A stretch of 64,000 nt of DNA from Coffea arabica (Eukaryota; Streptophyta; Magnoliopsida; Gentianales; Rubiaceae). Positions 1 to 10,411 of this stretch are shown in pieces. The position numbers and the translations under genes are program-made. Under the pieces are notes generated by a model, which worked only from the letters and a program-made list of their open reading frames with translations, had not been told where the DNA came from and made no database searches. Position 1 is the stretch's first letter. Each line of letters opens with the position of its first letter. The stretch spans positions 5,062,501-5,126,500 of the forward strand of contig NC_092323.1 of NCBI RefSeq assembly GCF_036785885.1. Reading direction: 5' to 3'.

Positions 1-473
1 CCAAATTTTCTTCCTACATTCAAGAGGAAAAAGCATGCTCCAAGTGTGCGATATGCAAAGGACACGTTAAAGGGTCACAATATAAATTTTGTTCGATTGC
101 CTGCAAAGTAAGGATTATTTTGGAAATATTATTGATATGCCGTTGTTTTAAATATGCTATACACAAAAATTATTTGTTTCTTTGCAGGTTGGATTTGGAG
201 TTGAACCCATCGACCTTGATCCTGTTGATCAAGCTTCAGAAAAGCCTTCAATTGATCGGCCTTCAAATAGCACCATAAAGCCTTCAATCGGAGTTGAACC
301 CCATTAATCCTGATCCTGTTGCTCAACCTTCAGAAAACATAATAAAGCCTTCAATTGATCAACCTTCAAATGCCACAATAATACCCTCAAATGGTACGAA
401 AGAAGGCGAAGTCTCCACCAGTAGAAGGAAAAGGAGAAGAAAAGGGATACCTCATAGATCTCCCCTGAAGTAG
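1..473 (+). CDS. PLATZ transcription factor, C-terminal part, frameshifted
   Basis: This is the 3' end of a gene whose start lies left of the window. PLATZ proteins are plant-specific zinc-dependent DNA-binding proteins of the nucleus. Exon 1..107 encodes a cysteine-rich end (CSKCAICKGHVKG, then YKFCSIACK) like the second zinc-binding half of PLATZ. An intron 108..187 (gtaagg...ttgcag) leads to exon 188..473. The frame from 188 stops at 305..307 because a run of four C replaces the three expected from the neighbouring repeat. In the +1 frame the sequence stays open to TAG at 471..473 and ends in RRKGIPHRSPLK, the basic C-terminus typical of the family. The tail also carries an imperfect tandem repeat (roughly 206..295 and 296..400) of EP-DP-QPSE-KPSI-RPSN type. 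Either the gene makes a shortened protein, is decaying, or the assembly has a 1-bp error. Family call fairly sure; functional state open. Confidence 0.72.
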
Positions 474-514
474 TTGGTTGAATTGTGGTCACTACAGTTA
501 ATCCTTTATATTTA

Positions 515-797
515 GGAAAATTTGCCAAATTGGTCCCTAACATTTACCAAAAACACTTTTTTAGTCCCTGACATATAAAATCAGCCAAAATGCTCCTTCA
601 CATTTAAATTGTGAGCCAATTTGGTCCTATTGCTCGTTTTTGCTCGTTTCTCCGGCTAAAAATAGCACGTCCCTCTCACGTTGTCATATTTTTAGGGGCA
701 AAACCGGAAACACATTTCATTACCGGTTGAAAGTAAAAGGATAGGGGACCACCACCAAAATACACATTTTACCTTTGGCTCTCAAATTACCCTTTAC
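515..797 (+). repeat. Left terminal inverted repeat of the Pack-MULE
   Basis: The repeat starts GGAAAATTTGCCAAATTGG and matches the reverse complement of 1569..1869 over nearly its whole length, with scattered mismatches and small indels. It ends just before the EXO70 start codon at 803. Confidence 0.88.
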
Positions 798-802
798 TCT
801 CT

Positions 803-1252
803 ATGGAGCCACCGGAAAACGACGCCGTGGCTATTGCATCAGCTGAGAAAATCATCCTCCGCTGGGACTCCACAGCCTCCGAGGACGCCAGGGACAGAAT
901 GATCTTCGACGGCGATCGATATGAGATCGACAAATACTTCCAAGCCGTGGATGAAATCCAACGGTCAATGGAATCCGCCAGCATCTCAGACGACTCTGCT
1001 AAGGCCAACAGCGCGATCCAGATCACCATGGCCCGCCTGGAAGACGAGTTTCGCAATATTATCATTGCTCAAACTTCCCCTCTCGAAGCCGACACTCTGA
1101 CCGATCCCAGCTCTTGTTCCTTCCGCTCCATCGCTTCTATTGGCAGCAGCGACGGCCACTTGAGCTTGCTGCCGCCGCCGCCGCCGTCCCTGCACACCGA
1201 GGAAGACGACTTCACCGAGACCAACTTGGCAAGTTTGGTAAAGAAAATGTGA
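803..1252 (+). pseudogene. Captured EXO70 N-terminal fragment (exocyst subunit)
   Basis: The open frame of 149 codons starts at its own ATG and reads like the N-terminus of a plant EXO70: AEKIILRWDSTASEDARDRM, then IFDGDRYEIDKYFQAVDEIQ, RLEDEFRNI and LTDPSS blocks, with TEEDDF near the end. EXO70 tethers secretory vesicles to the plasma membrane as part of the exocyst and is usually over 600 residues, so only about a quarter is present and the membrane-binding C-terminal helices are missing. The homology stops near codon 145 and a TGA follows. The clade (perhaps EXO70D-like) is a guess. The frame is intact, so it could be transcribed and translated, but a working exocyst subunit is not expected. 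It lies wholly inside the element. Confidence 0.85.
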
Positions 1253-1568
1253 TCCTTCCAGGAAACTTAGCCTTTCTTTTCGTGTGATTCCTTTGCCTAA
1301 AAGGGGCGGCTCAAGCATCATGTATGGAAGGTGCACAAAGTATTCAGGATGCCACAAAAAACTTCACTCATTCAGCGAAATCTTCTCGCCAGATCAGGGC
1401 ATAAAGCTTGTGAATTCTCCATTTTCCAATCTAAGGGTGACCATTCACTCTTAAGTTGAATTGTCCAATTTTCAAGATTGATTATAACAAAATTGTCCAT
1501 TCACTCTCAAATCACCTTTGGCTCCATATGCTTGTTAATTTGGGGATGCAAATAGGGTTTCTTGAAAG
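1253..1568 (+). other. Unassigned interior of the Pack-MULE
   Basis: This stretch follows the EXO70 fragment and does not continue EXO70. One plus-strand frame is open from 1266 to a stop at 1452, 62 codons, Cys/Lys/Ser-rich. It may be a second captured gene piece; I do not recognise it. Near 1500 a short copy of the inner TIR motif (CTCTCAAATCACCTTTGGCT) occurs. Confidence 0.4.
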
Positions 1569-1869
1569 GGTAATTTGAGAGCCAAAGGGAAAGGGTAATT
1601 TGAGAGCTAAAGGTGAAATGTGTATTTTGGTGGTGGTCCCCTATCCTTTACTTTCAACAGGTAATGAAATGTGTTTCCGGTTTTGCCCCTAAAAATATGA
1701 CCACATGAGAGGGGCGTGCTATTTTTAGCCGGAGAAATGAGCAAAAACGAGCAATAGGACCAAATTGGCTCACAATTTAAATGTGAAGGAGCATTTTGGC
1801 TGATTTTATATGTCAGGGACTAAAAAAGTGTTTTTGGTAAATGTTAGGGTCCAATTTGGCAAATTTCCC
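1569..1869 (-). repeat. Right terminal inverted repeat of the Pack-MULE
   Basis: Read on the minus strand it starts GGGAAATTTGCCAAATTGG and follows the left repeat. It has a short internal duplication of the motif GGGTAATTTGAGAGC at its inner end (about 1569..1610), which makes it slightly longer than the left copy. Confidence 0.88.
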
Positions 1870-1944
1870 TTATATTTACTTGGTTTGTTAATCCTTTATA
1901 TTTACTTGGTTTGTTAATCCTTTATATTTACTTGGTTTATCCTT
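1870..1944 (+). repeat. 26-bp tandem repeat at the Pack-MULE target site
   Basis: The unit TTATATTTACTTGGTTTGTT plus AATCCT is present nearly three times. The left flank of the element (about 497..514) also ends with part of the same unit, so the element landed inside a short tandem repeat. Confidence 0.75.
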
Positions 1945-3182
1945 TTATAGTTAACAATCATTTTGTTCTGGTTATTATCTGATGATTTATTTCTTCTAGT
2001 GAAGCACTAATTACAAGCTGCCATCTCCTATGTTAAATTGTCCAGCTCTAAATCCATCAGTTGTTTTAAGTGATCATCTCATCAGTATGTTTTAGCACTT
2101 AGAGTTGCCCAATTCTGCATGCACTGTTTAGAATGGGCAGAGAGATTCCCAACTCTTTAAACAAGTCGATAAAATATTTGTTCCCGGAGATACCCAAACA
2201 AGTTCAGAAAAATTGTGATACTAGTAAGATTATATTAGGGCCATTGAGTCATTACATGATCAAATTTATTAAGGTAACAAATAAACGTCCTTTTGAGTCC
2301 AACCATGCGAGCGAATCTTGTTATAAAATACTATGACTTATATTAACATGTATAAATATGTTCTTGAGAATGCAAAATATTTACAGCAAAGCAAATCGTG
2401 CCCACTAACAGTAGTGAAAGCACTCTGTCACACAGCTGCTGTCTTACAAATCACCGACGGAAGCATTGCAATTCATAATGGTAAAACAAAGATCCTCGTT
2501 ATTTTCCATGCGAAGAATGATATTGATACACTGGTTTTACCCTTTTTCATTTTTCGAAGAGGGTAGCCGGATATTTACTCAGGATCTAATTCACAACCCA
2601 AAGTGAGTTGAGTCATTCTCTTTGATCATAAGACACTCTTGTACGCCTGAAATCATTCTTACTATATGATATGAGCTCCAGTAATCATTCATCTCAGCAA
2701 TAACTGAATTATTTATTAAAAAATCCATAATAATAAGGATAATAATTGCCTGATCGGGCTCCAATTATCACCCACCTATTGGGACCTAAAAAAATATACT
2801 CAAAAATGTGGAGAGAATGTGGCTCAAAAGTGCTTGAAAATAATCATGGCTACCACGCTGCTATTCTGTTCGTATGAATGAATAACAGGAAGGGGTTCCT
2901 CATTGTTTAACAGAGTTTTTCTCATCATTGCCACATTATTTACCCCATCATTTATCAGAGTTTCCTGTTTCATATGTATTGGAAAAAACCAAAATAGTAG
3001 ACTAAGACTAGATGGATTTAGAGCAGCGTATCAAATCCAGCAAATTTCCTTCATAGGGAAAAAACACAGCCAGGCACGCCGTGATCATGAGATTGTATGA
3101 TTTTGAACCATTTACTCTGCCATGAGACATGAACAAGTTTTACCTTTGGGGTAAATTAAGCATAAACATCACAATTAGTTGA
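1945..3182. other. Intergenic stretch without a recognised gene
   Basis: AT-rich DNA with only short open frames (for example 2133..2336 and 2333..2566, plus strand) that show no recognisable motif. I see no transposon ends or RNA genes here. Confidence 0.5.
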
Positions 3183-3986
3183 TTAAACCTCAGCAAAGTT
3201 TGTGCAGAGTTGTTCATCGTTTCCAGCTAAGGTCCGAAAAGTGGACAAATTTTCCCAGCTGCAACCGAAGGTCATAAACAGCCTTGGGACAGCATTCCCG
3301 CCGTATCTCCATTTGCTAAAGTCAATATTTGAAAAAGGAAGAGAGAAGAAAATTTAACGAGAAAAAAAAATTGAAAAAGAAGACTCAATGTGTAGCAGCA
3401 AATTAACGAGTGAAGCCAAGAATTGAGGATGAGCAGGAATTCATTCATTCGTTCAATCACTTGAATATTCAGAACAAAATATTACAATTATCATTCCTGA
3501 CTTCAAATAGTGCTGCTTAACTAAAGCAGAACAATACTTCGGTATTGGGGGGAAGATATTAAAAATGTTGAGGAGAAAATGAAGAAAAATAGAATAATAA
3601 ACAAAAAAGGAGTTTCTCTCAGACAAATGCCTCGATTTGTCGTCACGATTGTAAACGAATGGATTTTCGATCAGACTCGTCATCTGAAAAATCTTCATCA
3701 CTGAGAAACACCCGAAAAAGATCATCGAAAAACGAAAGAAGAAGCAAAATATATATATACACACACTCTTAAAGAATACCGGGCGATGATTGACTCAGTT
3801 ATTAGTTCGAACTGGAAATGATTGGAAAGAGTACAGCACTTACGAGCTAGTGAGGAACGGCATTAGCAGAACAAAACCTAGGGAATTGGTTGGGGCAACG
3901 CAGTTGTATTTATTCACATTGGAGCGGAGACTCGGCAGTCTTCTGATTGCTAGGGTTAGGGTTGAGAAAAGCTCCGCGGATTTCAT
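3183..3986 (-). CDS. Possible small two-exon gene, mitochondrial-presequence-like start
   Basis: This is a tentative model on the minus strand: exon 1 3986..3844, donor GTAAGT, acceptor TTTAG, exon 2 3315..3183, joined in phase to give about 91 residues. The N-terminus MKSAELFSTLTLAIRRLPSL is Ser/Arg/Leu-rich and lacks acids after position 5, like a mitochondrial targeting peptide. The rest (KWRYGG, then NLSTFRTLAGNDEQ) matches no family I know. A telomere-like ACCCTAACCCTA motif lies just inside the start, so the ATG could instead be part of a leader. An alternative frame in exon 2 ends LSQGCL. No evidence beyond splice signals, phase and composition supports it. Confidence 0.22.
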
Positions 3987-4768
3987 TGAGCCTTGAAGGA
4001 TGTTCACTGTGCACAGCACTGGCCTGCTTTTGAGCGGTCACGTAAAATTTCAAAGTTTTGGGCTTTTTTTCTTGCATATTAAGGGCCAAGGCCCACACAT
4101 CCTGTCTACAAAAACGTTCGTCTCAGCTTGTATGCTCGCCACGTTTTCCTTTTGAGTCTGAGATATTGTTTAAAATTAGAAAAAGCTCTCTAAAATATTT
4201 GTTCAAAAGTTTCATACTAGAATTCAGGGAGATGCTGACGTGTTCTCGATTGATTCTGATTTTGTTAAATTGATTCTTAAAAAGCAGATTTTTTTTTTTT
4301 TGTTATGTTAACTTATTGTTTTTGTCCTTGACTCAGCTGGGTATACCATATCATGTCAATTACTTGTAGCAAATGCAGCGTCCCTCTAGTGCTCGCTCGG
4401 TTGCTGGCATTTTCCGATGATAAGGAAATCTTCAGAAGAGTAATTCTTCTGAAGCTCTGAATCTAGATGGAAATAAAGACGAGGAGTTAATAGGTTTTTT
4501 TTCCGCGATTGCACAAGGATATGATAATAATGAATCTCCAGTAATAAATCAAAAAAGTTACGTGGGAGTATTTGCAGAGTCATCTTTCCCTTGCAAACCA
4601 AGCAGTACACAGGAAAGCAAAGAATTCCTATTCTACGGGTAACAATTAATACTCGGGTTTGATTGATTTGATTTTTACTTCGATAACTAATCAATCACTG
4701 AACTTGTGGAGCAATGAAAGTTTAAAGAAGCGATGTCCAAAGCATCATCATCATCCACGAAAACGAAA
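3987..4768. other. 3' flank and UTR region of the COR413 gene
   Basis: No coding region is seen. The part nearest 4768 should hold the 3' UTR of the minus-strand COR413 gene. The rest is AT-rich intergenic DNA. Confidence 0.4.
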
Positions 4769-5986
4769 TCAGAGGAAGTGAAGTACCAAGGACCAGATTG
4801 GGTACACCAGCAAGAGGATGATGCCGACGGTGTTAGAAATACCATGTTTTTGCGTGAAAGAATTACGGAATCCTCCAGATGCCCGGATATGCTCTTGCAG
4901 GAGATAGCAACCGATAATGAGGCATATGAAAACGCCAACCAGGTTGTTCCTCAGGGCGTGAGCAAAGAAGCTTGGGGAAACCACCAGCAAAAGTATTAGT
5001 GCACCAGGCATCTCCAGCCAGTCTGTAATTCACAAAAACCACTGGTCAAATGTCAAAGCCAGTGGAAGGGAAACATGATCTTGCAGAGACGAAAAATGAC
5101 ACATGCCACTTCCAAAAAATTCTCCATACCTGGGAAATGTCGAGGGTAGAAAAGCCTCAGTACAACAGCAATGAAAGCAACCCACTTCCCGAACTCTCCC
5201 CTAAATCGCAAAGCGGATTACATGTTGTGAGGGGAATTTATTTAACTCTCAAATTCAGAGAGAAGGAGAACAAAAAGATGAGGAACTCAAAATGATCACC
5301 TCAAGAAGCTGAAAAGAGCTGCAGGCAAACTGAAAAAGATGTATGGTACTAAAAGTGAAGTCAGCATGTTAGTCCTCCAATTTGTCCGATCCAATATCAA
5401 CAGATAACTACAGCAGAAGCAGAGTGTGGGTTAACATGCAGAGTCTGTTCACAAGGTAATTCTGATGGTCTGACAAAAATTGACAGCAGATATTCACTAC
5501 AACATTAACTTTTGTGCATCCAGAAAAATAACTACAAATTAAGAGAAAGAGGAGAAGTCAAAATCTGTCGAGAGAGAAATTAACATACAAGAAAACCATA
5601 TACATAAATCAGAAAAATGTCGTGGCAATCCCTCCACAGATTGGACAAATGTGTTAGCCATGCTACATATGAGAGCCTCATGAATGTCAGTCCCATTGAC
5701 ATTTTTCTAACTGAAGGCACTGAGTCATTAGCAATTAACCTGCCAGAAAGTTGCTAAGTTAGTCAATCAAGAGGTTAACCTGCAGGCTTTTCCTGAGACG
5801 AGTAGATGACGGAATGCTTATTAGTGGCAACTTTTTTTCTTGGTAAGCTGACATTGCACCAAAATGGTTCTTTGTTTACAATATTGATAAAATTGAGCAT
5901 ATATTTGTCTCCATGTTTTAGGAATTTTGCATAGCAAAGTCATTCATCTGTAGTTACCATGATAATTACCTGGTGACTGTTATCCA

Positions 5987-6022
<36 letters not shown>

Positions 6023-7321
6023 GAGGGCATAGCTCAGACCACATCCACACACTCTAATCTGGTAGGATGAGAAGGTGCTAAGATAGAGGCGGCCAGTAAT
6101 AGTGACGACTAAAGAGACATTCCCGTCATCAGCCAATCTGCTCACTTTTTAATATTAATCACTGCTCAACATTAGTTTTCTTGGCATTCCAGCAAGGCAC
6201 TAAGCAGTAATATTGCACAAAGATGCATGAATGAAATGGTCAGTTTTCTCTAATATGCGATTTGATTGGTGAATACGGTGGGAGAAAGAGTAGCCACACA
6301 ACTTCTCTAAGAGGAAGTCTCCACTCAAACTCTATGCATTTGCCTATCAATGGGCAGCACCGGTGTAGATTTATCTATCTTTCCCACCCCATTGGCCCAA
6401 CAAATGGAAATTCCAATCCGTCTATCATCTCAACAATGTGTGAAATAACCGGCCTTAGTCAACCAACAAACAAATTGGATTTGAGCCACTCATCTGGTAA
6501 CAGAATTGACAAATTTGAACAAACATATCTGATGGATATACTATCTAGTCAAGATCAAGATTTTATGCATATCCTCTTTTATATGTATATATATATATAA
6601 TCGGCTTTGAAAAAAAAAAAAAAAAGGACCCTGTTTTGTTGATATAGTCCCTGATCGATAGTTTACCAATACCAATAATGGCACGAGTCAAAGCCGTTCT
6701 ATAAAGTTGTTTTGACAGAATTCCACCCTTTCACAAACAAGAGTCAACAAAGGAGATAAAGTTGAGAAGAATTGAGAGTCACAACGTTTAACAATCATCA
6801 TCAAGATCATTGCGTGAAAGGTCCAAAGTTTGTTTATTGATTCTTTAGGTGGAAAGACCCTCAACACTTTGACATCGAAAACAATTTACAGGGTTCTTCC
6901 ATCATTATTTCATTTTTTGACAAAAAAGAACATCATCATTCAAGGATTAGAGCAAAGCCCACTTCACATGATAATTAAACACGATTATAAAACTCCACCG
7001 CCATGATCACACGCAAACTTCAACAAATTGAGTTAAGTTCCGATGATTACATTTGAACAAATTGACGAGAGCTGACGGCTAACTCGAAGAAATAGAGACT
7101 AATGAGAGGTGTGGCAGTGGGAAATTAGCTTACATGGCAGCGAAAGATGCGACCCATTTGAGAAAAGATGTTCCAACAGCAAGGCCGCTGAGTCTGGTCG
7201 CGTGGTTGAAGAGTTTCTTGGCTGCCATTTTCAATTCATTGATGTCAGAATCAATCAATTCAGCCGTGACTGGATTTTGGTCCGTTTTCATGGCCAAATA
7301 ATCAACTGGGCTCCTCCCCAT
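4769..7321 (-). CDS. COR413PM: COR413 plasma-membrane-type cold-regulated protein
   Basis: A four-exon model, complement of 4769..5022, 5130..5200, 5300..5407 and 7134..7321, gives 206 residues, the usual COR413-PM length. COR413 proteins are multi-pass membrane proteins induced by cold, drought and ABA; the molecular role is unsettled. Evidence is direct: an N-terminal soluble part (LIDSDINELKMAAKKL), the SFLKWVASFAA segment, then LLILDRTNW, SLLVPYIFFSLP, RGEFGKWVAFIAVVLRLFYP, the signature DWLEMPGALILLLVVSPSFF, and YLLQEHIRASGGFRNSFTQ followed by a last hydrophobic helix ending LVLHFL. All junctions are GT-AG and in phase. The start at 7321 is the only ATG that gives the known N-terminus. 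Intron 1 is long (1,726 bp) and contains a T-run of about 31 bases. Lack of a plastid transit peptide favours the plasma-membrane subgroup. Confidence 0.95.
5989..6019 (-). repeat. Poly-T run, possible retroposon tail in COR413 intron 1
   Basis: About 31 T in a row, followed at 6020 by AATGAGGGCATAGCTCAGAC. Read on the minus strand, a non-repetitive sequence ends in a poly-A tail, as expected for an old retroposed copy. No target duplication was identified. Confidence 0.4.
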
Positions 7322-7749
7322 TGCTGATTTCTCCTACTCGATTTTTCTTTAGTTTTGTTTGAGAATTTAATATACGAAATGCTTTAAATCTGCAATAACA
7401 AATGGGATGGAAATTGAGGTTTTGATTGTTAAAGATAATGACATAAATGATGCGTACTCCATCAGTTTTTGAAGCGGGTTTTTCCAGCCTAGAGACACTG
7501 GCAGTGCGGATCTAAACTGTTTTTCTTGACCGCGGGGGATACACAACGTGGATGGCGTTGAGAGGCCCAGGGCGGACTTCGATGCTATGTCTCCGAACCC
7601 GCGGGCCTCGCCTCGGGTCTCCCAATTGAAATTCACAATACCCAAATAAATGAGCAAGTGATAATTCCAGGGTCCATTAAACTTTGGTGATTCACATAAT
7701 CCCATGAAAGTTTGGGTGACATTGAAAACAATCATAATTGTTTCACTAA

Positions 7750-7901
7750 ATGTTTCACCAAAATGTTGATTAAACGTTACTTGTATGAGAAAAAATCCAA
7801 CATTTAATGAAGGGTTAAATCGACATTTTTCTATAACATTAATGAAAACAATTATGATTAAATGTTGGATTTTCTTTCATCAAACAACTTTGGTGAAACA
7901 T
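7750..7901. mobile_element. Small foldback MITE candidate upstream of COR413
   Basis: The left arm 7750..7808 and the reverse complement of 7857..7901 share ATGTTTCACCAAA and AAAATCCAACATTTAAT. The whole folds on itself over ~150 bp. No transposase and no clear target duplication. It lies ~430 bp upstream of the COR413 start codon. Confidence 0.6.
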
Positions 7902-9304
7902 AGCCATATTAAGAATTATTTATCAAAACTAGATCTATAATTTACCCAAAAGCTCAAAATAAATTCAAAATATAATAAATCAAAAAGTTCGTATCTAGAG
8001 AGTCTTTTGTAACATGTAACAACAATTGATTTAATAAATTGAAAATATAAATATTCTGTTATCAGGTAAACAATCAATTTTCATTAAAAAAATTTTATAT
8101 CTAAGTGATCTTATATTTGAGTTAATATAATCACGTGCAAATTATGTGAACTATTACTAGTAACAAGAAAAAAAAACATAAATTAATATGCTGTATTGAT
8201 GTAAAATGCCTATTCATTTAGTAGATTTTATTAAAGCCTTAAATCAAACCACGGGACATTGATGCACGTTTTCTTGATTTTTCTAAGCAAATTTTGCATT
8301 TTTTTTTTGTCTCAAAATGAATGCCCATAATCAAAATTTTGTTTTCTTCCCCTATGGTACTTTCTACGAAACAAACAAGTGCAACCATATCAACTGAAAA
8401 CCAAATCACTAGAAAGAGAACCATTTTACCAGCTCTGGTTGGTTGGAAGTGCGCGTTTTTTTTTTGGTTGGTGGGATGCTGTTTTCTGAGAGATGGGAAA
8501 TTGGAAACGGACTGATTGGCAACAACATCGATAACGGGTGAAAAGGCATAATAATACTTTGATTTTGGACTAAATGGATAGGGCTTGCGTTAATGTCGCA
8601 ACTTGAACTTTATTTTCACATAACTTTGAACGAAATGTCAAGCTCATCATTCTTAATTCTGATGCAATTTAGACTTCAAAGGGCTTATTTTGTTATTTTA
8701 GCACAAGCTGCTATAGAAATAAAACTTGAATGGTGATAATAAGTCATTTCAGAGATGTCAGAAAATCTTGTTTTGAATATACAAAAAAGGTCTACAGCAC
8801 TGGAAGATATCATCATCATTATGCTCAAAGAAATGTTCCAATTATGTTGTTTCCCTTATTGTACAAAGCATGAAAGTCAAGCGGAAACATGATGATGTCG
8901 AACGGAAGCATAGATAGATTAAGCCATTATTACGGGTTACACAGTATATGGATTAAGCCATTCGACTTATCTAGGATGTGATTGTAAATAGGGGTTTTCC
9001 TTTACAGATTAATGGAAATGAACCGTTTGAGATATCTATATCTATATATAGGCACGCACAAAAAAGTCTACAGTTTAGTTTATGATTATGTGAAATTAGC
9101 TCTTAAACACAAATAAAAAGTAGGCCATTAGTAAATCCAATACTTTTCCATCAAGTGGTCAACGGCAAAGTCTTTATTATGTTCAAATCTTTCCATCCCT
9201 TCTCCACTTTTTAAATTCTATCCCTCTTCAAGTGGCAAGGTTAAAAAATAAATAATAATCCGATTCAACACGCAAAATTAATAGATTTAGGTTTTAACTG
9301 TTCA
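7902..9304. other. Gene-poor AT-rich stretch
   Basis: Only short open frames without motifs were found (for example 8239..8424 minus and 8321..8515 plus). I see no supported feature. Confidence 0.5.
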
Positions 9305-9523
9305 GATGCGTTTGATAACCAAAAATTGAACATCTAAATTCATTAAGTGACACTAAATTTTCTAACAAAAATTGCTCATAAAAATAAGTGATGAGTTACT
9401 CATTTCTCATTTAGTATGATATACATTCAAATGTATTAGATTTTTAGTACTTAATAATTCAATAACTTGATAAATTCAAATTTCATATTTCAGCTTTCAA
9501 ATTTTAATTTTATCAAACGCACC
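9305..9523. mobile_element. MITE with TIR GxTGCGTTTGATA
   Basis: The ends GATGCGTTTGATA (left) and the complement of TATCAAACGCACC (right) form a ~13-bp inverted repeat around 219 bp of AT-rich DNA. The core (9340..9440, with TTAAGTGACACTAAATTTT and ATGATATACATTCAAATGTA) recurs in the same orientation at 41578..41672, so this is a repeat family with at least two members here. Confidence 0.7.
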
Positions 9524-10411
9524 CTAAGTTAATCCCGTCTTAGTTTAAAAGCTGGGAAAGTAATACACTCTTTTCTGTCTTAACTTGTTTTTTAGTTTTG
9601 AAACTGAAATATGAGAAACTTGATACAAAATGAGAATAAAAAATGTACCACGCCAGGAGGAGATTTGCTTCGCTTTCAAGCACCAAAGAACATTACTGAG
9701 TCATCATATCTCACTGTCACTTCGAAAGAAAGACAAAGAACAAAGCAGAAATTAGAACTTGCAATTTGCTTGTAATTTTTTGGGGGGGCTTCAATCTTTA
9801 GATTCTTTACAGCCAGAATCCAGCAAGTGCTAAAGCATAAAATGGTACATTGTGGTGACCACTTCTCAAGTTTCCGGAACAACATGGCATACGCAGTGCA
9901 GACAGCTACAAGAAAAGAACTTGCCATCTAAACGACGTGGAGAACCCATCCATGCAGATTGTTCTGAAAGTGTATCAGCTAAGGAACAGACTTCCACTAA
10001 TGCTTCTGCTTTGTCACTTTGCTGTAATCATTTCTCCCCCTCGTCATCATCATCATCTAAAAGGAATTCACCGTTTGTAAATAAACAAACACCCAAAACT
10101 CTTTTCTTTCCTGAGAAAATCGTACCCCGCTAAAGCCCGTAAAACCACACCTTTTATTCAGGCCCTTTTCAGATGCACCGAGGCCGCGTGTCAATAACTT
10201 ATTCAATCTAAACCATTTTTAGACCGAAATATTCCCAAAACGAAAAGGGAAAAGAAATTTGTGTCTGTAATCTACAAGCAACTTCATCATACACAATGAG
10301 AAAATAAACAAATATTACCATTAATTACATTACTGATAGCGAATAAATAAAAACAGAAGAATAGAAATAGGTGAGCAAAAAAGGGGAAAAAAAAAAAAAG
10401 TAGTCCACATG
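9524..10411. other. 3' flank of the NPH3-family gene
   Basis: No gene is supported. Overlapping open frames at 9676..9927 (minus) and 9852..10133 (plus) are short, unlike known proteins and mutually exclusive. The part next to 10411 is the probable 3' UTR of the neighbouring minus-strand gene. Confidence 0.4.

Larger units (their letters stand above)
515..1869. mobile_element. Non-autonomous Mutator-like element (Pack-MULE) carrying an EXO70 fragment
   Basis: The element is 1,355 bp. Its ends are long inverted repeats beginning GG(A/G)AAATTTGCC. It is flanked by an exact 9-bp direct duplication TTATATTTA (506..514 and 1870..1878), the target-site length of the Mutator superfamily. No transposase is present, so movement would need one in trans. 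The interior holds the first ~150 codons of an EXO70 gene plus ~300 bp of unassigned sequence, which makes it a Pack-MULE. The flank already contains copies of the target motif (tandem repeat at 1870..1944), so the duplication lies in repetitive DNA, but the junctions are clean on both sides. Confidence 0.9.

Noticed and set aside
803-1252. A functional EXO70 gene
   Set aside because: Only the first ~145 codons are present and both sides are transposon repeats.
986-1357. Minus-strand open frame of 123 codons inside the Pack-MULE
   Set aside because: It is the antisense shadow of the EXO70 fragment and its Arg/Gln-rich translation resembles nothing known.
9676-10133. Overlapping frames on both strands (9676..9927 minus, 9852..10133 plus)
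   Set aside because: They are short and mutually exclusive, without family features; probably chance frames in the NPH3 gene 3' flank.
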